DNA of 64,000 nt from Betaproteobacteria bacterium (GTDB lineage Bacteria > Pseudomonadota > Gammaproteobacteria > Burkholderiales > Usitatibacteraceae), in the NCBI GenBank assembly GCA_016720925.1, contig JADKJR010000008.1, positions 62,001-126,000 on the forward strand, read 5' to 3'. The notes beneath the pieces were generated by a model, which searched no databases, was not told the DNA's origin, and saw only the letters and a list, made by a program, of their open reading frames with translations. Position 1 is the first letter of the stretch. Each line of letters begins with the position of its first letter. A program made the position numbers and the translations under genes. Shown here piece after piece: positions 29,446 through 38,851 of the stretch.

Positions 29446-30441
29446 TCATTGCTGTACCCCGCTCTTGTTTACCTTTTTCGGTTCACCATCGGCAATTGCG
29501 GTAGTGGCCCCAAGTTGATGCGCTTGGTGAAAGCCCTTCGGCAGGCCAGCCTCAGAAGTCATACCGTAAATCGGTTCGCCCGGCAGGCCGGCCTTGAGGG
29601 CCTCACGCGCGGCAATCAAGCTATTGAGATTGACGCCAGTGGAGACGCCCATTGCCTCGAACATGAACACGAGGTCTTCCGTGACGACGTTTCCGGAAGC
29701 GCCAGGCGCGTAGGGACATCCGCCCAATCCTCCTAACGAGGAGTCAAACGTACGCACGCCCGCATCATATGCTGCAAGGCAGTTGGCGAGCCCGAGACCT
29801 CGCGTGTTGTGCATGTGTGCTGCGCCGGTTTTGTCGCCGATTTCCGCACGCACCCTGCGAAACAAGCGCCGCACTTGTGCGGGGTTTGCATAGCCGGTTG
29901 TATCCGACAAGCCGGATTCATCGGCGCCCGCGGCGGTAACACTCACAGCCATATGGATAACGTCGTCTTCGGGAACCTCGCCTTGTATCGTGCAACCAAA
30001 TGCGGTGGCAATGCCGGCTTCGATCCTGACATCCGGGGCGATCTCGTTCCGAAGGGCAACGATTGCGCGCAGTTCGTCAATCATTTGTTCACGTGACTTG
30101 CGGACGTTGGCCAGCGAATGGGCAGCACTTGCCGACACGGGAATTGTGAGTTTATGCACGCCCGCCGTCAGCGCTGCCTGCGCGCCGCGCAGATTTGGTA
30201 CCAGCGCCATCACTGTCAGGCCGGGCAGCGTGAGCGCATGCGCCACAACTGCGGCGGCATCCGCCATTTGTGGCAACAACTTTGCAGGGACAAACGAGCA
30301 CACTTCAATTTCGCGCAATCCGGCGCGATGCAGCGCAGTGAGCCACCGACATTTGTCCGCGGTTGGCATGGTGCGGCTCACACTCTGCAAGCCGTCGCGC
30401 GGCCCGACTTCACTGATGAGCACGTCTGGCATTTCAATCAT
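29446..30441 (-). CDS. HMG-CoA-lyase-like aldolase
   Basis: About 331 residues of the DRE-TIM family: SEVGPRDGLQ with the catalytic Arg-Asp pair, a barrel, the metal-binding pair AAHMHNT, and the GGLGGCPYAPGASGN loop with the conserved Cys. The reaction is a retro-aldol C-C cleavage, in HMG-CoA lyase giving acetyl-CoA and acetoacetate. No acyl-CoA ligase or carboxylase is present in the window, so the real substrate is open. A second copy lies at 52298. GTG 30450 is an alternative start. Confidence 0.87.
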   Translation of the reverse strand: MIEMPDVLISEVGPRDGLQSVSRTMPTADKCRWLTALHRAGLREIEVCSFVPAKLLPQMADAAAVVAHALTLPGLTVMALVPNLRGAQAALTAGVHKLTIPVSASAAHSLANVRKSREQMIDELRAIVALRNEIAPDVRIEAGIATAFGCTIQGEVPEDDVIHMAVSVTAAGADESGLSDTTGYANPAQVRRLFRRVRAEIGDKTGAAHMHNTRGLGLANCLAAYDAGVRTFDSSLGGLGGCPYAPGASGNVVTEDLVFMFEAMGVSTGVNLNSLIAAREALKAGLPGEPIYGMTSEAGLPKGFHQAHQLGATTAIADGEPKKVNKSGVQQ

Positions 30442-30453
30442 TGCTTGCACTGC

Positions 30454-30732
30454 TTACTTGTTTGGTGCCGGGCGAACCGGAGCCGGATTTGGGGGAAGTT
30501 CACGAGTCTGCGGTTGGCATGTAGGGTCCCATTCATTTGTCCGCCTGCTGCGGCGCATGCCGGCTTGTCCAAACGCGGATCCATCTTCAAATGGAATGAC
30601 TCTCGTACAGTTACCATGGCCCGCTTCCGTAAAGATTCCTTTCGGCTCAAGTTGTCCGGACAATAGGCGGAGTGCTCGAACATCCGGGTCAAACACTGGT
30701 GAATTGTCATGTTCCGCTTGCGGAGCTGTCAC
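30454..30732 (-). CDS. Small Pro-rich hypothetical protein
   Basis: 92 residues, fitting closely between the reductase stop (30746) and the aldolase start, which favours a real gene. Charged N-terminal half (DNSPVFDPDVRALRLLSGQL) and Pro-rich tail (LPPNPAPVRPAPNK). No family recognised. Confidence 0.4.
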   Translation of the reverse strand: MTAPQAEHDNSPVFDPDVRALRLLSGQLEPKGIFTEAGHGNCTRVIPFEDGSAFGQAGMRRSRRTNEWDPTCQPQTRELPPNPAPVRPAPNK

Positions 30733-30745
30733 GCTTCAGGGCTGC

Positions 30746-31750
30746 TCACGTATCCGACACGCGAATAAGTGCCTTGCCAAAATTCTGTCCCCGCATGAGG
30801 CGGCAAAACGCCTCCGGCGCCGAGCGCAAGCCCTCTGTGACGTCTTCCCGATAATGAAACTTGCCTTCACGGATCAAGCGCCCAACCCGCTGTTGCATTT
30901 CTGTCATATGGTCCAGATAGTCGTAGACCACCAGCCCTTTCATGGTCGCACGCGCGCCGACTACAGGGCCCAGGAAAGGGCCGGCCGGGGGCTTGTCAAG
31001 ACTGTAGGCCTCAATCATGCCGCACAGAACAATGACCGCGTGGCGGGCAAGGTTGCCAAGTACGGCGGCAAGCGTATCCCCGCCAACATTGTCAAAATAG
31101 GCATTAACGCCGTCAGGGCAGACACGATTGAGTTCACCGGAAAGATCGCCATTTTTGTAGTTGATGCACGCCGCAAAGTCGAGTTGGCGCACAGCAAACT
31201 CACACTTTTCGTCGGAGCCAGCGATGCCGATCACGCGCGCGCCTGCCATGTGCGCGACCTGGCCAGCAGTGCTGCCGACGGGCCCGGTCGCCGCGGAAAC
31301 TACAAACGTCTCACCCGACTTGGGCTCCGCCAGAAAGACTGTGCCGGCATAGCCGGTAAGTCCGGGCATACCCAGCACCCCCAGTGCAGTGGACAGCGGA
31401 GCAACAGCAGTATCGAGCCTGCGCACACCGGTGCCGTCTGAAAGCGCAAACGTCTGCCATCCATTGCGGACCGAGACAAAGTCTCCTGCCTGATAGCCAT
31501 CGTGCCGCGATTCGATCACCTGTGCCACGGTCTCGCCGATCATCACGTCACCCGGCGCCAGCCGATCTGAATAGACCGGGCTGTTTTTCATGACGTTCCG
31601 GTAATAGGGGTCGAGCGACAGAAAGATCGTGCGCGACAGGAACTGCCCGGCTGACGGCTTGACGACCTCGATTTCATCATGTGCAAAGTCCGCCGGCACC
31701 GGCAACCCCCGTGGCACACGGGCCAGTAGGATACGGCGATTGAGCGTCAT
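30746..31750 (-). CDS. NADP-dependent MDR oxidoreductase (leukotriene-B4 dehydrogenase/CurA type)
   Basis: 334 residues, zinc-free medium-chain reductase. N-terminal domain with LSLDPYYRNVM, Rossmann motif AATGPVGSTAGQVAHMAGAR, INYKNGD and NVGG. Enzymes of this type reduce the double bond of enones with NADPH. It lies between the double-VOC gene and the small ORF/aldolase. The truncated remnant at 54093 derives from the same family. Confidence 0.87.
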   Translation of the reverse strand: MTLNRRILLARVPRGLPVPADFAHDEIEVVKPSAGQFLSRTIFLSLDPYYRNVMKNSPVYSDRLAPGDVMIGETVAQVIESRHDGYQAGDFVSVRNGWQTFALSDGTGVRRLDTAVAPLSTALGVLGMPGLTGYAGTVFLAEPKSGETFVVSAATGPVGSTAGQVAHMAGARVIGIAGSDEKCEFAVRQLDFAACINYKNGDLSGELNRVCPDGVNAYFDNVGGDTLAAVLGNLARHAVIVLCGMIEAYSLDKPPAGPFLGPVVGARATMKGLVVYDYLDHMTEMQQRVGRLIREGKFHYREDVTEGLRSAPEAFCRLMRGQNFGKALIRVSDT

Positions 31751-31813
31751 ACCGCGTCAGTCCGCACCACGATGTCGCGACCGTGGTTACGGAAAAACAG
31801 CAACGCCAATGCG

Positions 31814-32710
31814 CTATGCCTGCCATATCAGTTCAGTCAGTTCACCGTCCGGCCCGCGAACCACACCGACCGTTGCGCCAAAGTATGGGGCGTTGGCGCG
31901 CACCGCCGGCGGCACCAGCCAATTGGCACCAGCCGGTGGCGATTCAACCCGGATACCGATATTGCAAATGCCTGGCACCAATGCACCCCTATCCTGTGGC
32001 CGCGCCATGGCTGCCTTGGGATACTGGTCAATTTCAAACAGCACGGTCCGGTCGTCCGATACCGTCGAAAGCACGTGCGTTGTTCCGCTTGGCAGGTCAA
32101 ACGCCTGATTGAGCACGCTGTATTCGATATCCCAGGTACCTCCAGTTCCAGTACCGAGCAGGGCATTGTAAAAGGTCAGCGTATCCTCCCGGCGTCGACA
32201 GCCCATTACCGCGATGAACAGCTGGTCCACCCAGCACTTGGCCATGGGCAGATCGCTGGTCGGCAGATTGCCGCGCACTTCATTGAGGTAAATCGCTTCG
32301 CCGCCCGTGCCACGCGCCTGCATGGGATACAGCTTGTCGGTGAAGGACAATTCTTTGGGCGGGGCAATGATAGGTGTTCCCGCCTTGACCAAGCGCGCAT
32401 GCGCCTTGTCCGCGCTTGCGACCGTAAGTTCCAGCGCCGACCAGCCGAAATGCCTGCCGGGATGGTATCCCGCTGGTGTTGCCTGCTCGACCAAACGCAG
32501 ATAGATTTTCGCCCCGCTGGGAGGCTGTAGTACGGCTGATCGCGCACCGAGGACCGCGGGCGCCTGCCAAGCGAGCGCTTCTTCCCCACTGACGACGGCC
32601 TGCTCGACCACGTTTTGCTCAAGCAGATCGACATAAAGCGCGAGCGCCGCATCCAGCGAGGGCACGCAAACGGTGCCACAAAACAGGCGCGCCCGGGTTG
32701 AATTGGTCAT
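31814..32710 (-). CDS. Double VOC-fold protein
   Basis: 298 residues made of two vicinal-oxygen-chelate modules (about 1-145 and 155-298). The usual metal-binding His at the start of each module is absent (RLFCGTVCVP; QLFIAVMG), so extradiol dioxygenase activity is unlikely and isomerase or binding roles are possible. ATGA overlap with the upstream flavoprotein gene shows coupling. A distant two-module relative is at 61767. Confidence 0.75.
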   Translation of the reverse strand: MTNSTRARLFCGTVCVPSLDAALALYVDLLEQNVVEQAVVSGEEALAWQAPAVLGARSAVLQPPSGAKIYLRLVEQATPAGYHPGRHFGWSALELTVASADKAHARLVKAGTPIIAPPKELSFTDKLYPMQARGTGGEAIYLNEVRGNLPTSDLPMAKCWVDQLFIAVMGCRRREDTLTFYNALLGTGTGGTWDIEYSVLNQAFDLPSGTTHVLSTVSDDRTVLFEIDQYPKAAMARPQDRGALVPGICNIGIRVESPPAGANWLVPPAVRANAPYFGATVGVVRGPDGELTELIWQA

Positions 32711-34275
32711 CGCAATACTCCGGGATTCATGAGGTTGTTGGGATCGAGGTGCTGCTTGATGGCATCAAACAGGGCCAGGCCCGTCGGTTCGCGCCCCTGG
32801 CGATAGGAATAGAACTTGCCCAGTTGGAAATGAGTCGCGCCAAGCCCGCGCAAGGTATCCGCAACGTCGCGCCTCAATTTGGCGACTACGGTGCGCGCGG
32901 CGGGGTTTTCAGCGGGTTCGCCTGTCTTTTCAAGGTAAGCTGCCTCAACCACGCGTTTGTGATATTCGGTGTGCGAATCCGGCCAGAAGAAGACAGGTTC
33001 GATCAATGTACCCTGCTGGGAGATCGTGCTCATCAAATAACCAGTCTTGATGTGATGTGTTTCCATAGCCTCTCGATGGGCGGCGAATACCTGTTCACAC
33101 GCGCGGTACGCGGCTGCCGCTTTCGAATGCGGCACGATGCCGTGGACCGGCACCCAGCGTTCACCCGCTGGTCCCAGCATGTTGTTCGGCACCACAAAGG
33201 GTGTGCTGCGCAGCGCTTTCGGAATCGAGTTTTCGGTTTCCTTGCCGGCGATCGACATGATGTCACGGGCCGCCTTCAACCTTGGTGCCAGTGCGGCCTC
33301 GCTGTCGGCTTCAACAATCACATGCGCCGAATAGCATCCTGCCCGCAGAAAATTGCGTCCGGCCACCACCATTTTTGCGCCCGCAATTAGGCCCGATTGC
33401 TTGACCACATTGGCTAGTACCTTGGCATCGGCAAACAGACTGGCGCGCTTCATCCTTACCTCCGCAAGGGAGGGGTCGAAGGCGAAGCATTCGCTGGCGA
33501 GGTTTTGGCGGGAAATGTCCGCCATGGCCTTCAGTGTCGATTCAATATCGGCAAACTCGAAGGACAGGAAACCCAGCGCCTGTGGGCGCGGAATGAGCCG
33601 CAAGGTGGCGCGCACCTTGATGCCAAGCGCGCCGGAGTCGCCGACAAACAACCCGGTGAGATCGGGACCGAAATAGCGCATGAAGGCGGGCGCGTTGCCT
33701 GCGGCCGCACTCCCGGTGCGCAGCAACTCGCCGTTTGCCGTCACCGATTCCAAGCCGAGTACCGTATCCCCCACCGAACCATGCAGCCCGGAGCCGAGAA
33801 ACACGCTGCCCTGCGATAACGCACCACCGACCGTCGAGCGCAAACCGGACAGCGGACCCCAGTACGGGGTACGCAGTCCTAGCGGCGCCAGGGCGGCATC
33901 GAGATCCGCCCAGTTAACGCCGGATTCGACAACAACGTAGCGATCCGGCTGGTTGATTTCGACAATGCGATTCAGTGCCGATAAGTCGATAAGCACGGAC
34001 GGCTTGACCGTCAGATAGCCGTCCGTATAACTCAGACCGCCACCACGGGCGACGACAGGACAACCTGCCTCCACAGCAACGCGGACGACAGCCTGTACCT
34101 GTTCCACTGAATCCGGACGCGCGATAGCCAGTGGCTTTACGCCTGCGCCATACACATCCTGGCTGTGAAACAGCAATTCTGCTGTGTCGGTAATCACTCG
34201 GTCATGACCGATTCGTCCCGCCAAGGCCTCGACGACCTTCGCTTGCGGCGATTGCACTGACGCTACTTGTGCCAT
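32707..34275 (-). CDS. VAO/PCMH-type FAD-linked oxidoreductase
   Basis: 522 residues. FAD_binding_4 domain (VVARGGGLSYTDGYLTVKPS; GPLSGLRSTVGGALSQGSVF; GDSGALGIKV) and a C-terminal cap ending LDPNNLMNPGVL, as in 4-cresol dehydrogenase and D-lactate dehydrogenase relatives. It oxidises alcohols, hydroxy acids or p-alkylphenols. It overlaps the hydrolase gene upstream and the VOC gene downstream. Paralogue at 57482. Start ATG 34275. Confidence 0.86.
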   Translation of the reverse strand: MAQVASVQSPQAKVVEALAGRIGHDRVITDTAELLFHSQDVYGAGVKPLAIARPDSVEQVQAVVRVAVEAGCPVVARGGGLSYTDGYLTVKPSVLIDLSALNRIVEINQPDRYVVVESGVNWADLDAALAPLGLRTPYWGPLSGLRSTVGGALSQGSVFLGSGLHGSVGDTVLGLESVTANGELLRTGSAAAGNAPAFMRYFGPDLTGLFVGDSGALGIKVRATLRLIPRPQALGFLSFEFADIESTLKAMADISRQNLASECFAFDPSLAEVRMKRASLFADAKVLANVVKQSGLIAGAKMVVAGRNFLRAGCYSAHVIVEADSEAALAPRLKAARDIMSIAGKETENSIPKALRSTPFVVPNNMLGPAGERWVPVHGIVPHSKAAAAYRACEQVFAAHREAMETHHIKTGYLMSTISQQGTLIEPVFFWPDSHTEYHKRVVEAAYLEKTGEPAENPAARTVVAKLRRDVADTLRGLGATHFQLGKFYSYRQGREPTGLALFDAIKQHLDPNNLMNPGVLR

Positions 34276-35903
34276 GATTTCCATCCGTCGCTGGGCCCCG
34301 TAGTATCAGCGGCCAGCAGTCCAGCCGATGCGGCCAGCCGCGTCGCCAGTCGCACGTACTCGTGTTCCGGCGCTGCCAGCACGTCGACGGGTATCGCCAA
34401 CTGTGAAAGCAGCCGTGCCATATCAGGAGTCAGCACGTCCCGCCAGAGCGCGTGGAAGCACGCGCCGGCCCGGAAAATCTCGACCACATCCGAATGGACG
34501 CGTCGTGGCGACGGTGCCATCACCTGCCGGGCGGCCTGCCCATCCTGCGGCAGCCACGGCCAGAACAAATACTTCAGTCGCGCAAAGTTCCACGCGGCCA
34601 TCAGGTGCGAGCCAGCGGATGTCGGCGTCAGGTCGGGCAACAGTTCCAGGAATTGGCCACGCTCCGCCGCGTTGAGCGGCAGGGGATTCTGCAAAGTCAA
34701 TCGTGCCGCGCGCGCGCCCAGCAGCTTGGCAAGTTCGGCGCCGATCGCGCCGCTGCCACCTACGGCGAAGATGGATACGCGGTCCAGTCCGAGGGAATCG
34801 AGTAATGCCAGCAACGCTATTGCCACTCGATCGGGGGAACAGTGCTCATGCGGCCAGTCGCGGCTCGCACCGTGTCCTGGCAGGTCGGGCAGAACGGTTA
34901 TTGCCGCCAACTCGCGCGTCACCGGGACGCATACGGGGGAACCAATATCGTGCAAGTGGAGGACCACTTCGCTGCCGCAGCCCGCAACCAGCCTGTAGCC
35001 CAGGTCGCCCTCAGGTGTTGCCAATATGGAGCGCCCGGCCGCTTTCGCCGCTTCCACACACTTGCCCGCATCGAGCGCCGTCGCACCGGCTGCATGCGCG
35101 GCAAACACCGCATCGGCTTTGGCCACCAGCGCAGACGGACCGCCCCTAACCGTCTCTGCCATCACATGCGACGGCAGCAAGGGCAAGCGCTGCAGGTGGG
35201 GTGCCAGCACGTCTTCTGCGCGGTAGTAAATGTGAGCTGGCACCTTGAGCCGCGCCGCTGCTGTCGCATCGTCATACAGGAACGGGGCGCGATAGCCGGT
35301 TCGATAGCTATCGCCCGCATCCAGCAGATGCATCACATCATCGTGCAGATGCGCCGGAGCAGGTGACGGGTATGAAAGACGTGCAGGCTGGGAGTGATCA
35401 TGCCACGGGAAGAACAGATGCTGCTCGCGCATTCTCGCCAGCAACCAAATCAGATGTGAACCATCCCACGTCGGCTCAAACGGCGGCAGGTAGTGCGCAA
35501 GCAGCGCCTCGCGTTCCGTCGTGGAAAAGCGGGCATAACCATCACACACCAGTGCAACGACTTTCTCCGGAAAATCAAGAGCCGTGCGTAAGGCGATGAC
35601 GGCACCTGTATGGACTCCGAACAGGATCGCCCGTTCAATCCCCAGCCGATCCAGCAGTTTTGCAACAGCCGCCGCATAATCAGGTATTTCCGGTTGACTT
35701 AGAGGTAATGGATCAGACTCGCCAAAGGCGGGCGTGTCGGGGGCGAAAACCGCATAGTTCGCGGCGAGTCGTTCAATCCACGGGATCATTGCGCGCGAAT
35801 TCTGCGGCGACTGATGTAGCAACACGAGTGCTGGGCCATGACCAGCATGGCGCACCAGCACACGGCGATCGCCAACGGTAACAAACTGCTTACTGATTTT
35901 CAT
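34263..35903 (-). CDS. Fused tandem alpha/beta-hydrolase
   Basis: 546 residues, about twice the usual size: two alpha/beta-hydrolase domains (about 1-275 and 285-546) that align with each other, for example DGSHLIWLLARM...PW...PSPAPAHLHDDV against AGSHLMAAWNFA...PW...PSPRRVHSDV. At the nucleophile elbow the first domain has GVHTG (His98 where Ser is usual) and the second has GGSGA (Ser384). It may be one active and one structural domain. First gene of the left minus operon, 147 bp from a -24/-12 promoter. Confidence 0.82.
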   Translation of the reverse strand: MKISKQFVTVGDRRVLVRHAGHGPALVLLHQSPQNSRAMIPWIERLAANYAVFAPDTPAFGESDPLPLSQPEIPDYAAAVAKLLDRLGIERAILFGVHTGAVIALRTALDFPEKVVALVCDGYARFSTTEREALLAHYLPPFEPTWDGSHLIWLLARMREQHLFFPWHDHSQPARLSYPSPAPAHLHDDVMHLLDAGDSYRTGYRAPFLYDDATAAARLKVPAHIYYRAEDVLAPHLQRLPLLPSHVMAETVRGGPSALVAKADAVFAAHAAGATALDAGKCVEAAKAAGRSILATPEGDLGYRLVAGCGSEVVLHLHDIGSPVCVPVTRELAAITVLPDLPGHGASRDWPHEHCSPDRVAIALLALLDSLGLDRVSIFAVGGSGAIGAELAKLLGARAARLTLQNPLPLNAAERGQFLELLPDLTPTSAGSHLMAAWNFARLKYLFWPWLPQDGQAARQVMAPSPRRVHSDVVEIFRAGACFHALWRDVLTPDMARLLSQLAIPVDVLAAPEHEYVRLATRLAASAGLLAADTTGPSDGWKSWHK

Positions 35904-36049
35904 TTGATTTTTTTCAGTGCGTAATTCGATGAGTGCAGAGCCAACGTGATGCTACGCAAATCAAGCATTCCACTATCGATGGAAGCTGAGCACGCTGAGT
36001 TGTCTTACCAAACCGATGCTGTGATATGAGCCTTGCCCGAACTAGGTAA

Positions 36050-36065
36050 GGCAATATGTATGCCA
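36050..36065 (-). promoter_or_regulatory. Sigma-54 (-24/-12) promoter of the left minus operon
   Basis: TGGCATACATATTGCC on the minus strand: GG-N10-GC spacing with TGGCA and TTGC cores. It lies 147 bp upstream of the hydrolase start; paired palindromes lie 174 bp further upstream. Confidence 0.7.
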
Positions 36066-36238
36066 TGAGGAAAGAACAAGCAATTTCGCCGGAAGCAACG
36101 AGTTAAAAACGCAACGATTACTAAGCATTGAGTTGTGATCAGATTTACGCCACCAGCGCAGGTGATCTGGACTCGAAGCAAATTTGTAGAAAACGCTGTC
36201 AACTAGCTAAACGACGGAAACTCGATTAAACCCCAGTT

Positions 36239-36279
36239 TGAAACTGTTGCAGTTTCGAGTTGAAACACGTCTTGTTTCA
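36239..36279. promoter_or_regulatory. Paired activator sites (TGAAAC-N7-GTTTCA) between divergent operons
   Basis: Site 1 at 36239-36257 (TGAAAC-N7-GTTTCG) and site 2 at 36261-36279 (TGAAAC-N7-GTTTCA) are 22 bp centre to centre. The same paired sites occur at 43501-43542 and 48000-48041. Probable binding sites of the PrpR-type activator encoded at 49353. Confidence 0.7.
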
Positions 36280-36373
36280 GCCCGCCTCCAAATACACATA
36301 GACGCTAACGTACTTCCGAGTCAGCCATATGTGTAAAGACGCATATTGGCAAAATTAAGTCAGCAACCCAAGA

Positions 36374-36389
36374 CGGCCCACTACTTGCT
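36374..36389 (+). promoter_or_regulatory. Candidate sigma-54 promoter of the left plus operon
   Basis: CGGCCCACTACTTGCT has GG-N10-GC spacing and a good TTGCT core, weaker at -24. It lies 95 bp past the palindromes but 560 bp before the first gene. Confidence 0.4.
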
Positions 36390-36949
36390 TATAGGGTCTG
36401 AGGTTTATGTTGGAAACAACATGGGCCCGCGGAAAAGCCGAGAGATTGATTTGAACCCGGAAACCCCGATCAATTCAATAGCACGCCGTATTCCTGAGGA
36501 TGCGAACAGAACATGATGACGACACAAGGCGCGCCGTTCATCGCCGATGGGTTAAACGACAATGGCGCGCAGGCAATACGATCATTGTGCCTAGACCGAT
36601 CCTAATATTTGCTGGGTGTTCCAGCCAGGAAAAAAATGCTTAAGTGCTTACCGAAACGTGGCCCGGCAACATAGAAATACGCGATGGAAAACCGTTCCAA
36701 TTACTTGACCAAGCTGGTGAAGTTGTCCTGCCTGGAAAAAACAGTTGGCTGCGGCATTGAAAGTCAGACGATCATCAAATGTAAAAAAATAACAGCCTAT
36801 CCACCCACCATTAATCTGCCCGTCCGGCCTGCGTTTTTTTGCGGCACACATTGTCCGCACAGTGGATGAGAAAAGCGCACTATTTTCTGCATATTGAAGA
36901 ATTCCTAGGGATTCACACAGGTAATTCAGGTTGACCTGGAGAATCATTA
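36390..36949. other. Long leader before the left plus operon
   Basis: 560 bp without a convincing gene. Open frames of 31 and 61 codons (starting near 36420 and at 36684) have no recognisable features. Confidence 0.4.
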
Positions 36950-37447
36950 ATGGCCCTCGTTTTCGAACGCGTCACAATTTTTTGTAGAAATCTCGATCGC
37001 TCGTTAGACTTTTACTGCGGCGTCCTTGGGCTCGTTCCGGTCGAAAAAAAAACCATTTTTGGCCCGGCGGCTGGCGGCTTATTACAGCTTGCCAACTGCA
37101 CCATGCGCATCGCGCTACTCGCGCCCGCCGCTGAGGCCGGTGCGGTGTTAGGGCTATTCGAGATATCAAAGGTGGATGGCGCTGCGCTAGATGAAATTTG
37201 CACGGCGCCCGGGAGACCGCACTACGGCCAGACGGCGGTAGTGGTGTCTACCGATGATTTCGATGGCCTGCATAAAAGGCTGAAAGAAGCGGATACGCTT
37301 TTTCTTACGCCACCGCTTACCTATCCAAAACGACAGGCAAGTGAACGTTCGCCTGCCGGTCTGTATCACGAAATGATTTTTTACGACCCAGACGGCATAC
37401 TCGTGAGCGTGATGCAGGTTAAACCCCTTCCCATCGAGACTAATTGA
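36950..37447 (+). CDS. Single-domain VOC family protein
   Basis: 165 residues, glyoxalase/VOC fold (VTIFCRNLDRSLDFYCGVLG; GQTAVVVSTDDFDGLHKRLK; HEMIFYDPDGILVSVMQ). The first two metal-ligand positions are not His or Glu, so catalysis of the classical type is uncertain. GGAG precedes the start. First gene of a four-gene plus-strand set ending with an MFS transporter. Confidence 0.8.
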   Translation: MALVFERVTIFCRNLDRSLDFYCGVLGLVPVEKKTIFGPAAGGLLQLANCTMRIALLAPAAEAGAVLGLFEISKVDGAALDEICTAPGRPHYGQTAVVVSTDDFDGLHKRLKEADTLFLTPPLTYPKRQASERSPAGLYHEMIFYDPDGILVSVMQVKPLPIETN

Positions 37448-37454
37448 GCATTTC

Positions 37455-38180
37455 ATGCGGGCAATTACCGGCACTATTTCATATACCAGCAATAAGCCAG
37501 AACGCAAGGGCGAGGTACGGGGCATCGAGCACTTTCGCATCGACATTTACGATGACGGCGAGCGCACCACCGCCTCGCACTGCGAGATTGACGACAAGCC
37601 TCGGGTAGTTCGCGACGTAAACCTGCGCATCAATTCAGCGCGTCGACCTGTTGAATGTTTTGTGCGCATCGCAGTGGGCGGCAAGTTGCGCGGAGCCGGG
37701 TTTTTTCGTTTCGGCGAATCGTTTGCCAAATGTGACACGCAATCGAACATTGAAGGAAGCGTGTTCCAACAGTTGGAACTGGACGCGTGGGTGCCTGCAT
37801 TTGGCAACCACGCTATGATCAACGATGGATTCCTGATGAGCCTGTATGACCGAAACAGTGGCCCGGGTGTGCAGGTGATCCCGCGAATGCTGCTGTCCTC
37901 GCCTGATCATCGTGGCGCCACCGGACCCATGCTGTTCTGTACTGATGTCGCGATTGAGTATGTGGGAGACGAAACAATTGATGTCAAGGCTGGGGCGTTC
38001 GATGCGTCGCACTATCGAATCGTCGGCGTACCGGGGCTGCCCGTCGAACATCCGTCATATGATTTGTGGTGCACTGCTGACTCCGACCATGTATTGCTCA
38101 AAGCGCATGTAGACGGCTATATGCAGACCTACTACGAATTGGTTGCCCTCAGCGTCATCGATCGCATACCACTCAGATGA
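37455..38180 (+). CDS. Protein of unknown function
   Basis: 241 residues, no signal peptide, predicted mostly beta (RGIEHFRIDIYDDGERTTAS; CFVRIAVGGKLRGAGFFRFG; KAGAFDASHYRIVGVPGLP). I recognise no family; the fold could be a lipocalin-like or DUF3108-like beta barrel. It starts 7 bp after the VOC stop, and its stop overlaps the membrane-protein start (ATGA), so these three genes are coupled and probably act on the same compound. Confidence 0.6.
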   Translation: MRAITGTISYTSNKPERKGEVRGIEHFRIDIYDDGERTTASHCEIDDKPRVVRDVNLRINSARRPVECFVRIAVGGKLRGAGFFRFGESFAKCDTQSNIEGSVFQQLELDAWVPAFGNHAMINDGFLMSLYDRNSGPGVQVIPRMLLSSPDHRGATGPMLFCTDVAIEYVGDETIDVKAGAFDASHYRIVGVPGLPVEHPSYDLWCTADSDHVLLKAHVDGYMQTYYELVALSVIDRIPLR

Positions 38181-38851
38181 TTTTCCATGCCCTGTTGGTG
38201 TTGCACATTGCCGTCCTTGGTTACTGGCTCGGCTCTGAACTGGTGATCAACAGCACCTATCGCTATGTTTCGTGGTCGGATTCGATGTCGTTCGCCGAAC
38301 GTAGCCGCCTGATGAATCAGGTTATGCATGCGGACCAGCATGTCCGCTACGCCCTATTGTTGCAGGCTGGCGTGGGAATGGCACTGGCGGCGGACGTCGG
38401 ATATTTCCCCGGCGGAGAGACGCTCGCCTGGATTGCACTTGCCGCAATGGTGGCGTGGCTGTCTCTGGTTGAAGTTACCCATCGACGACGTAACACTTTG
38501 GTAGGCGAGCAACTTGCAGCAGTTGATCGCGCATTGCGCTATATCGGGATGCTGGCGCTCGTTGTGGCGGCACTTGGGGCATGGAAACATTGGCCAATGT
38601 TCCAGTCTGTGCCGACATGGCTAGCGTGGAAACTGCTCTGTTTCGCCTTTGTCATGTCCTGTGGTATTGGTATTCGCTTTGCGTTGATGGGGTTTTTCCG
38701 CGTATGGAGCGAAATTGCCATCACCGGCTCCACACCGGCACGCGAAAAGGAAATCCGCGCGATATATGTGCGCGCGACGGGCGTTCTTGTGTTGTTGTGG
38801 ATCGGGATCAGCGTAATCGTCGTGCTGAGCTTGTACAAACCGGCGTGGTAA
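38177..38851 (+). CDS. Integral membrane protein (paralogue of 26602-27264)
   Basis: 224 residues with about five TM segments (LLVLHIAVLGYWLGSELVIN; LAWIALAAMVAWLSLVEVTH; YIGMLALVVAALGAWKHW; LLCFAFVMSCGIGIRFALMG; ATGVLVLLWIGISVIVVLSL). Same architecture as the left-arm membrane protein. Conserved His residues near the N-terminal segments could bind heme or metal, but this is only a possibility. Confidence 0.72.
   Translation: MIFHALLVLHIAVLGYWLGSELVINSTYRYVSWSDSMSFAERSRLMNQVMHADQHVRYALLLQAGVGMALAADVGYFPGGETLAWIALAAMVAWLSLVEVTHRRRNTLVGEQLAAVDRALRYIGMLALVVAALGAWKHWPMFQSVPTWLAWKLLCFAFVMSCGIGIRFALMGFFRVWSEIAITGSTPAREKEIRAIYVRATGVLVLLWIGISVIVVLSLYKPAW

Noticed and set aside
29990..31441. A long plus-strand open frame (483 codons)
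   Set aside because: It lies antisense to the aldolase and MDR reductase genes, and its translation is Cys/Ser/Arg-rich without any domain; a codon-bias shadow.
36420..36869. Small frames of 31 and 61 codons in the long leader
   Set aside because: No conserved features or clear ribosome sites; described only as part of the leader.
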